Part shown: in pieces, positions 26,904 to 34,600 of the stretch
How the letters are laid out: every line of letters begins with the position of its first letter
How positions within the stretch are numbered: position 1 is the stretch's first letter
Source: Nocardioides sp. Root190
GTDB lineage: Bacteria > Actinomycetota > Actinomycetes > Propionibacteriales > Nocardioidaceae
Length of the DNA stretch: 64,000 nucleotides
Assembly: GCF_001428565.1 (NCBI RefSeq)
Contig: NZ_LMIA01000013.1
Coordinates: 9,029 to 73,028 of the forward strand
Reading direction: 5' to 3'
Notes under the pieces: generated by a model
What the model saw: only the letters and a program-made list of their open reading frames with translations
The model's database searches: none
What the model was told of the DNA's origin: nothing
Position numbers and translations under genes: made by a program

Positions 26904-27705
26904 GGGCGACGCGGTCCGGCGTACGGGCGACCGACTCGACCGTGCCCTCGCCGGGCAGGTCCTGACCGCCTCGGACCTGCGCGTGCCCGCACTGGCGACC
27001 ACCGACCTCACCGGCGCCCTGGTCGAGCGCACCCACACCCACGGGAAGCACCTGCTGACCCGAGTCGTCCCGACCAGCGGGCCGCCGCTGACCCTCCACA
27101 CGCACCTCAAAATGGAGGGCAGCTGGCGAGTCGCGGCGGCAGGCGAGCGTCGCCCCGGCCCGGCCGCCGATGCCCGGGTGATCCTCACGACGGCACGCGT
27201 CGTCGCGGTCGGCCTCCGCCTCGGACTGGTGGAGCTCCTCCCCACTGCCGAGGAACACACCGTCATCGGCCATCTCGGCCCGGACCTGCTCGGCCCCTGG
27301 ACCGACCAGGACCGGTCCGAGGCCGTCGCCCGTCTGGTCGCCGATCCCGACCGCGTCCTGGGCGAGGCCCTGCTCGACCAGCGGGTCGTCGCCGGGATCG
27401 GCACGATCTGGCTGGCCGAGAGCTGTTTCGTCGCCGGGGTGTGTCCGATCGGTCCCGTCGCCCAGGTCGCCGATCCGGCACGTTTCCTCCACCGAGCCCG
27501 CACCATGCTGCAGTCCGCAATGCTCACCGGTCGCCCGGTCACCACCGGCGATCGCCGCGACCCGGTGTGGGTCTACCGCCGGCACCGGCAGCCCTGCAAG
27601 CGATGTGGCACCACGCTGGTCAGCGGACAGGTCGGCGTCGCGCCGCGGGAGCGCACGACCTACTGGTGCCCGCGATGCCAACCGGCACCACCGGACAGGA
27701 CCTGA
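26896..27705 (+). CDS. nei2: Endonuclease VIII-type DNA glycosylase Nei2
   Basis: A 269-residue Fpg/Nei glycosylase-AP lyase that removes oxidised pyrimidines. The catalytic N-terminus PEGD (Pro2, Glu3) sets the GTG at 26896 as the start, Lys51 lies in THGKHLL, and a C-terminal zinc finger CKRC...CPRC is intact. The Nei2 group of actinobacteria has this length. The start lies inside the lhr frame, an 8-nt overlap that ties base excision to Lhr. Confidence 0.92.
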   Translation: MPEGDAVRRTGDRLDRALAGQVLTASDLRVPALATTDLTGALVERTHTHGKHLLTRVVPTSGPPLTLHTHLKMEGSWRVAAAGERRPGPAADARVILTTARVVAVGLRLGLVELLPTAEEHTVIGHLGPDLLGPWTDQDRSEAVARLVADPDRVLGEALLDQRVVAGIGTIWLAESCFVAGVCPIGPVAQVADPARFLHRARTMLQSAMLTGRPVTTGDRRDPVWVYRRHRQPCKRCGTTLVSGQVGVAPRERTTYWCPRCQPAPPDRT

Positions 27706-27724
27706 TCGGGTCCGCAGCGCCGGA

Positions 27725-28033
27725 TCAGGCGGCGGAGGCCACGACCTGGCCAGTACGACGCGGGGCGATCGGCGTCGGGGCCGAGGCGATCAGCGCGGCC
27801 TCCTCGAGCGCGACGGCGTCGGCGACCTCGCGGAGCACGTCGGAGAGCGGCATCTCGAGCGCGTCGCACAGCGAGGAGAGCAGCTCGGAGGAGGCTTCCT
27901 TCTGGCCACGCTCGATCTCGGAGATGTAGCCCAGGCTCACCCGGGCAGCTCCCGAGACCTCACGCAGGGTCAGACCGAGCTCGGCGCGGCGACTGCGAAG
28001 AATGTCACCGAGCGAGCGGCGAAACAGCACCAT
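27725..28033 (-). CDS. clgR: ClgR, XRE-type activator of Clp proteases
   Basis: A 102-residue regulator whose helix-turn-helix (residues 9-64, [45 protein letters not shown] is the diagnostic region) is nearly invariant in ClgR. ClgR activates clpP/clpC and stress genes and is itself a Clp substrate. The protein ends in VVASAA, a C-terminal Ala pair like those that target ClgR for ClpP degradation. The ATG at 28033 is preceded by GGGGAGAGGAG. It sits 3' of cinA as in other actinobacteria, and an ECF-type promoter precedes it. Confidence 0.93.
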   Translation of the reverse strand: MVLFRRSLGDILRSRRAELGLTLREVSGAARVSLGYISEIERGQKEASSELLSSLCDALEMPLSDVLREVADAVALEEAALIASAPTPIAPRRTGQVVASAA

Positions 28034-28074
28034 CTCGATCTCCTCTCCCCTGCTCGTGGTCGGGTACTGGACCC

Positions 28075-28101
28075 AACGCTACCGGAGCCCCGAATCTTCC
28101 G
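28075..28101 (-). promoter_or_regulatory. ECF-sigma-type promoter of clgR
   Basis: On the minus strand CGGAAGA (28101-28095) and CGTT (28078-28075) are separated by 16 nt. This is close to the GGGAAYA-N16-CGTT pattern of mycobacterial SigE/SigH promoters. It would give a leader of about 35 nt ending in the strong ribosome site of clgR. In M. tuberculosis and C. glutamicum, clgR is known to be under ECF sigma control. Confidence 0.6.
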
Positions 28102-28124
28102 GCCCCGAAATGTCCATCCCGACG

Positions 28125-28607
28125 TCACGACGAGGTGGTCAGGCCGATCATGTCAGCCAGGGCCGACAGTGCGTGGTCGACACTCGCTTCCTGGATCGTG
28201 AAGCGGTCCCCCGAGAGCCTCAGGGCGAGGACCTCGGCGCCGTCCGGCCCGGCGATGCCCACGAACACCGTGCCGACCGCCTGGTCCTCCTGACGGTCGG
28301 GACCGGCCACGCCCGTGGTGCTGAGGGCGTAGGTCGTGCCCAGCAGACGGCGCGCACCTTCGGCCATCTCGACGGCGCACTCGGCCGAGACGACGCCGTG
28401 TCGCTCGACCGTCTCCGCGGCGACGCCGAGCACGTCGACCTTGATCCGGGTCCAGTAGCTGACCACTCCCCCGACGAAAACGGCGGAGGACCCTGCGACA
28501 TCGGTCATCCGGGCCGCGAGCCGTCCTCCCGTCAGCGACTCGGCGCAGGCGAGGGTGGCGTCACGCTCGCGCAGCGCATGGACAAGCAGCTCGGCCGGCG
28601 ATCCCAC
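28125..28607 (-). CDS. cinA: CinA C-terminal domain protein (NMN amidohydrolase, PncC-like)
   Basis: A 160-residue stand-alone CinA C-terminal domain. Such proteins deamidate nicotinamide mononucleotide to nicotinate mononucleotide in the pyridine-nucleotide cycle. Family motifs are CAESLTGG near residue 21, GGVVSYW, STTGVAGPD and VGTVFVGIA. The GTG at 28607 is the only reasonable start, and it lies inside a 17-bp inverted repeat. The position between pgsA/the nuclease gene and clgR follows the usual actinobacterial order. Confidence 0.88.
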   Translation of the reverse strand: MGSPAELLVHALRERDATLACAESLTGGRLAARMTDVAGSSAVFVGGVVSYWTRIKVDVLGVAAETVERHGVVSAECAVEMAEGARRLLGTTYALSTTGVAGPDRQEDQAVGTVFVGIAGPDGAEVLALRLSGDRFTIQEASVDHALSALADMIGLTTSS

Positions 28608-28637
28608 GTGACGATGGTGCCACGTGCGATCGCCGGC
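28594..28637. promoter_or_regulatory. Inverted repeat enclosing the cinA start codon
   Basis: GCCGGCGATCCCACGTG (28594-28610) pairs with CACGTGCGATCGCCGGC (28621-28637) at 16 of 17 positions around a 10-nt loop. The cinA GTG (28607-28605) is in the left arm, so in the message the start codon would be base-paired. It may double as the terminator of the nuclease gene, whose stop is at 28660. Confidence 0.6.
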
Positions 28638-28659
28638 CGGTGCCGGTCCCCGTCCCTGA

Positions 28660-31600
28660 CTAGCGGATGACGGTGATCGTCTTGCTCAGCTTGAGACCCG
28701 CCAGTGCGCTGCTGCCGTTGTAGCGGACCACCAGCGTCTTCTTGCCACGGGTCCGGAACAGCGGCAGCTTGGTGGTGGCCCTGCCGTCCACCAGCTTCAC
28801 GGTGATCGAGCCGACGCCGGTCGCGGCGATGGTCACCGTGCCGTTGGCGGCCAGTCCACTGGCGTTGGACACCCTCACCGTGACGGTGGTGCGGGTCCGG
28901 TTCACGCGGATCGGGTCGCTGTGGACGTAGGTCATCTTGACCGCGCCCTTGACGACCGTCAGCGGTCCGGTGCCCGTCCCGGTGCCGACCCCGGCGTTGC
29001 CGCCGTAGGTCGCCGTCACCGCGTAGAGCGAGGTCGACGGCTTCACGATGCGGGCCGCGATGGAGATCCGGGCGACGCCGTTCAGGGCGACGGTCCCCGT
29101 CCCGATCACGCTGCTGCCGATCCGGAGCGTGACCGGCCCCCCGGCTGCCGAGGTCCCGGGGGCCGTGACGGTCACGTTGATCGTGCCGACCTTGCCGTAC
29201 TCGATCCGCGACGTCGCCACGTTGATCGACGGCGTCGCCTTCGCGACCGCGACCGTGGCGTTGGACAGTGCGACACCGTCCGCGAAGCCGGCCGCCGAAG
29301 CGGTGACCTCCACCGTGATGACCTTGCCGACCTCGTTCGCCGTCAGCGTGTACGTCGAGGCGGTGGCCCCGGCGATCTCCACGTTGTCCGCGAGCCACTG
29401 CCAGGTGGTCGTCACCGCAGCCGGGTTCCAGGTGCCTGCCGTGGCGGTCAGCACCCGACCGACCCGAGCGGTGCCGGTGACCTCAGGGGCCGCGACGTTG
29501 GCGATGACGTCGAGGTCCGCGGCCACCACTGCTGCGGTCGCAGCCGAGACGGCGGAGCCGTCGGCGTACCCGTCCTTGGTGACGCTGACCTCGACGGTGA
29601 CGGTCTTGCCGATGTCACCGACCACGGGGGTGTACTTGTCCGTCGTCGCGCCGACGACCTCGACTCCGCCGACCGACCACTGGTAGGCGGTCGTCGTCGG
29701 GTCCGGGGTCCACTCGCCGGCCGTGGCCGAGAGCTCCACGCCCACCTTCGGGGTTCCGGTGATGACGGGGAGGGAGTCGTTGACGAACTCGCCCTCGTCG
29801 ACCGTGACGGGAACTCGCGAGACCGTGCCCGTGGTGGCGCCGACGAGCGTCAGCTCCACCACACCGTCGGCCTGGTCCTCGGGGATGGTGATCTCCACCG
29901 ATGCGGTGCCGTAGGGGTCGTACCTCTCGGTCCCGACGGTGTTGTCCACCGGGAAGGAGTCGAGCAGGTCCTCGCCCAGCTTCACCTGGAGCTCGGTGTC
30001 GGTCGCGTCGCCCGGAGCCGTCATGGCCCACGACCCGACGGAGAAGGACACCGTGTCGCCCGGCGCGTAGGACGCCGGGGCGTCGACCGGGAACTCGACC
30101 TCGACCGCGCGCTGGCTGTAGTCCACCGGCAGCGGGTCGGTGGCAGCGAAGGTCGCCATGTAGTCGACCATCGCCGCCAGGTCGACCTTGCCGGTGTCGG
30201 CCTTGCCGGTCCCGTTCGCGAACTCGCGGAAGTTGTCGCCTCCGGAGCCCAGGAAGGAGTTGACCGTGACCGAGTACGTCGCGGCCGCGTCGATGGGCTC
30301 GCCGTCGAGCCACATCCCGGTCACCTCACCCTGGAAGGTCTGGGTGCCCATGACGGTCACCGGGGTCTCCACGTAGGTGTAGGTGAAGCCCTCGGAGGCA
30401 CCCAACCGCAGGAACGGCCGGGTCGGCACGGTCCCCGTCGTCGTACGCTGCCACTGCTGCTCCAGCGCCGTCTCGATCTGGGCACCGGTCAGGTCCATGT
30501 TGACCAGCGTGTTCGCGAACGGCTGGACCACGGCGGCACCCTTGTAGGTGAGCTCACGGACGTCGCCGTTGAGCGTGCCGGCCATGTCCGAACGGAGGCC
30601 GCCCGGGTTCATGAACGCGATCTGGGCAGAGCCGGACTCGGGCTTCTCCGTGGCCCACCTCTGCACCTCGGCCACCTGGTTGCTCAGCGTGGACTCCCCA
30701 CCGCGGTTCGGGTCGGTGTTGCCCGTGATGCGGGCCCGGTTGAAGGGCGCCTCGAGCTCGCCGATCTTGACCGAACCCTGGACCTCGGCCTCGGCCTTGG
30801 CGGCGTTGACGATCGTCTCGACGGCCGGGTCCTTCGGTGAGGCGGCGGTCAGCGCGACGATCGACTGGGTCTTGGCGACCACGTCGCCGGTGCTGCCGTC
30901 GATCGAGAACACCAGTTTGTTGATGTTCTGGCCGTACTGACCGGCAGAGACCACGGGACGCTCGACAACGTCGCGCCCCTCGGTCGCCCACTCGGGCACC
31001 GGGATCGAGCAGTTGTAGGCGAGGTGCGTGTGACCGGAGACGATCGCGTCGACGTCGGCCGACACGTTCTGGGTGATGTTGCCCCAGATCGTGTTCTCGT
31101 CCAGGAACTGCGGCGAGGCACAGCTGGTCGAGGCGGAGCCCTCGTGGACCAGGAGGACCACCAGGTCGACCGGACCGCCCGGGTTGCCCGGAGCACGAAG
31201 CGCCGCAGCGGCGTCATTGGTCGAGTCCACGATGTCGGACACCGTGATCCCCTCGATGCCGTCGGGGCTCACCAGCGACGGCAGCTCCTCGGTGACGGCG
31301 CCGACGAAGCCGACCCGGACCCCGTCGAAGTCCTTGATCCACGTCTCGGCCAGGTCGTCGCGGCCCTCGGGCTCGTTGACGTTGGCTGCGATGTACTCCC
31401 ACTCCGCACGGTCCTTGACCCGACCGACGAGATCCTCGTAGCCCTGGTCGAACTCGTGGTTGCCAGCGGCAGACACGTCGAGACCGGCTTCGTTGAGCAC
31501 GTCGATGGTCGGCTCGTCGTCCTGCACGAAGGACTCGAAGGTCGAGGCCCCGATCAGGTCACCGGCCGCCACGAAGACGGTGTCCGGGTTCTCCGTGCGC

Positions 31601-34600
31601 AGCTGCTTCACCGTGCCGGAGAGCACCGACGCGGGGCAGAGCACCGTCGCGCAGGTGGCATCCGCCGGCGACTCGTCGACCAGCAGACGACCGTGGAAGT
31701 CGTTGGTCCCGACGATCTGGATGTCGCGGACGTCATCGACCTCGATGAAGTACGGGATCGACGTCTTGGTCGTCGGCCCGTAGACCGTCAGCTCCTGGAC
31801 ACCGTTGCCGATGCCCTCCGGCAGCGTGAGCGACACGGTGGCCGTGCCGTAGTTGTCGTAGGGCAGGTTGCCGATGGTGTTGCTCACCGCGAAGGTGTCG
31901 ATGATCTCGTCGCCGAGCTTGACCTGCAGCTCGGTGTCGGTCGCGTCACCGACCGCCGACATCGCCCACGAGGCGATGGTGAAGTCCACCGTGTCGCCCG
32001 GCTTGTACGACGCCGGGGCATTGGCGGCGGGGGTCAGCTCCACGCCGCGCTGGCTGTAGTCGACGGGGAGCGGGTCCGCGTTGTCGTACTGCGCCATGTA
32101 GTCGACCATCGCCTGCAGGTCGATCTGCCCGGTGTCGACCTTGTCGGTGCCGTTGGCGAGCTCCCAGAAGTTGTCGCCGCCCGTCCCGAGGAACGAGTTG
32201 ACCGTGACGGAGTACGTCGCCGCCAGGTCGATCGGCTCGCCGTTGAGCCACATACCAGTGACGGTGCCCTTGAAGGTGTTGACCGGGGCCGTGCTCGGCA
32301 GGGTGACGACCTCGGGAGTCTCGTCATAGGTGTAGGTGAAGCCCTGCGAGATGCCGAGCCGCAGGAACGGCCGTGACGGCACGCCGCCCTGGGCATTGCG
32401 CTGCCACTGCTGCTCGAGCACCGTCTTGAGCTGGGCACCGGTGAGCTTCAGGTTGACCAGCGTGTTGGCGAACGGCTGCACGTCGGCCGCGTCGCGGTAG
32501 GTCAGCTTCCGGTTGGTGCCGTCGAGGATTCCGGGCATGTCGGCGCGAAGGCCGCCCGGGTTCATGAAGGCGATGTCGGTCTCGATGCCGGCCTCGTCGG
32601 TGGCCCAGCGCTGGACCTCGGCGACCTGGTTGCTCAGCGTCGACTCGCCACCGCGGTTCTCGGTGGCGTTGCCGCCGGGAAGGTAGCGAGCCCGGTTGAA
32701 CGGACCCTCCATCCGGCCGAGCTCCTGGGCACCTGCGGTCTGCGCGAAGTCGACCGCGGCGTCCACGATGTCCTGCACGTCCTCGTCGGGCGCGTAGCCG
32801 ACACCCGCCGTGGCGATGACGTCCTGCGTCACCGCGGCGAGCTCGCCGGTGCCCTCGTCGAACTTGAAGACCAGCTTGTTGAGGTTGGTGCCGTACTGGC
32901 CCGCCGAGACGACCGGGCGCTGCTTGACCGCCCGGTCGGCGTCGTCGGCCCAGGCGGCGACGGGGTACTTGCAGTTGTAGGCGAGGTGCGTGTGGCCGGA
33001 GATGATCGCGTCCACGTCGCCCGAGGTGTTCTGGACGATGTTGCCCCAGACCGTCGCCGGGTCGGTGAACTGCGGCGAGGCGCAGTTCGTCGAGGGCGAG
33101 CCCTCGTGCACGAGCAGGACGACGAGGTCGACCGGCCCGCCGGGGTTGGCCGCCGAGCGCAGCGCGGTCGCGGCAGCGTTGGTCGCGTCCACCACGTCGG
33201 TGACGGTCACGCCCTGGATGCCGGCCGGGTTGACCAGTGCCGGGAGGTCCTCGGTGACGGCGCCGACGAAGCCGATCCTCTTGCCGTCGAGCTCCTTGAC
33301 CCACGTCTCGGCGAGCTGGTCCGGAGCGGCGATCGAACCGTCGTACTCCAGGTTGGCGGCGATGTACTCCCAGTCCGCACGGTCGCGGATGCGACCTTCG
33401 AAGTCGGCGTACCCCTTGTCGAACTCGTGGTTGCCCGCAGCGGACACCTCGAGTCCCATGGCGTTGAGAGCGTCGATCGTCGGCTCGTCGTCCTGGATGA
33501 AGGACTCGAAGGTCGACGCACCGACCAGGTCACCCGCCGCCACGAAGACCGTGTTCGGGTTCTCGTCGCGCAGCTCGTCGATAGCCGAGGCGAAGGGTGC
33601 CGCACCCGCGGCGTTGCCTCCGTCGGGCAGCAGGCGACCGTGGAAGTCGTTGGTGCCGACGACCTGGATCTCCTGGTACGACGGCTCCGTCGCGTCGGGG
33701 AGGTTCAGCCCGACGATCTCGGGGTTGTGGTCGGAGGTGCCGAACGGCAGGTTCGGCTCCCAGAAGTCGGTGACGTTGTAGTTGTAGCGGCTGTACTGGT
33801 AGGAGATCGCCTCGTTGGCGTTGATCTCCCAGATGTCAGCGCCGGTCACCATCGACATCGCGGCCTCGTTGCCGAGCACGTGGTCGAGCGAACCGGAGTA
33901 CCCGGAGAACGAGTAGCTCTCCTCACCGGCGGTGTCGGACTCGATCAGCTCGAAGCCGGCCGACTCGAGGACGTGGATCGGGTCCTCCCTCGAGTAGGCG
34001 TTGAAGTCACCAGCGAGGAAGACGGCCTCGATGCCACGCTCCTCGGCGAACTCGTCGGCGAACTGGGTCAGACGCGTCGCCTGACGAGTGCGGTCGCCGT
34101 TGAAGGCGCCGTAGTACGGGCTGTTGGTGTTGTCACCGCTCTGGCACAGCGCCGGCGGGTCGTTGGTGGAGCAGCTGTCGCCCTTGGACTTGAAGTGGTT
34201 CACGATGACGGCGAACGCGTCGCTGTCCAGGCCACCGGTCTTCTTGAACGCCTGGGCCAGCGGCTCGCGGGCGTTGGTGAACTCCGTCGTGCCGAAGAGG
34301 ATGTCGGACTGCCCGACGGGGGTCACCGCGGCCGGCTTGTAGATGAAGGCCGGACGGATGACGTCCTGCTCGGCAATCGCGCCGGCCGTGTTGGCCTCAC
34401 CGGGACTGCGGACGTACTTCCAGGTGCCCGGACCCTCGACACCGTTGAGGAGCTCGACCAGTCGGGCCACCGCGTCGTCACGGTTGGCCTCGCCGGGGAG
34501 CTTGATCGAGTTCTCGATCTCCTCCAGGCCGATCACGTCGGCGTCCATCGCGGCGATCGTGTTGGCGAGCTTGATCTCCTGACGGGTCAGACTGACGGAC

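Noticed and set aside
23352-27545. Open frame of about 1400 codons opposite lhr and nei2
   Set aside because: Long stop-free antisense frames are expected in GC-rich genes. The translation is low-complexity Arg/Gly/Val-rich with no domain, while the opposite strand encodes full Lhr and Nei2.
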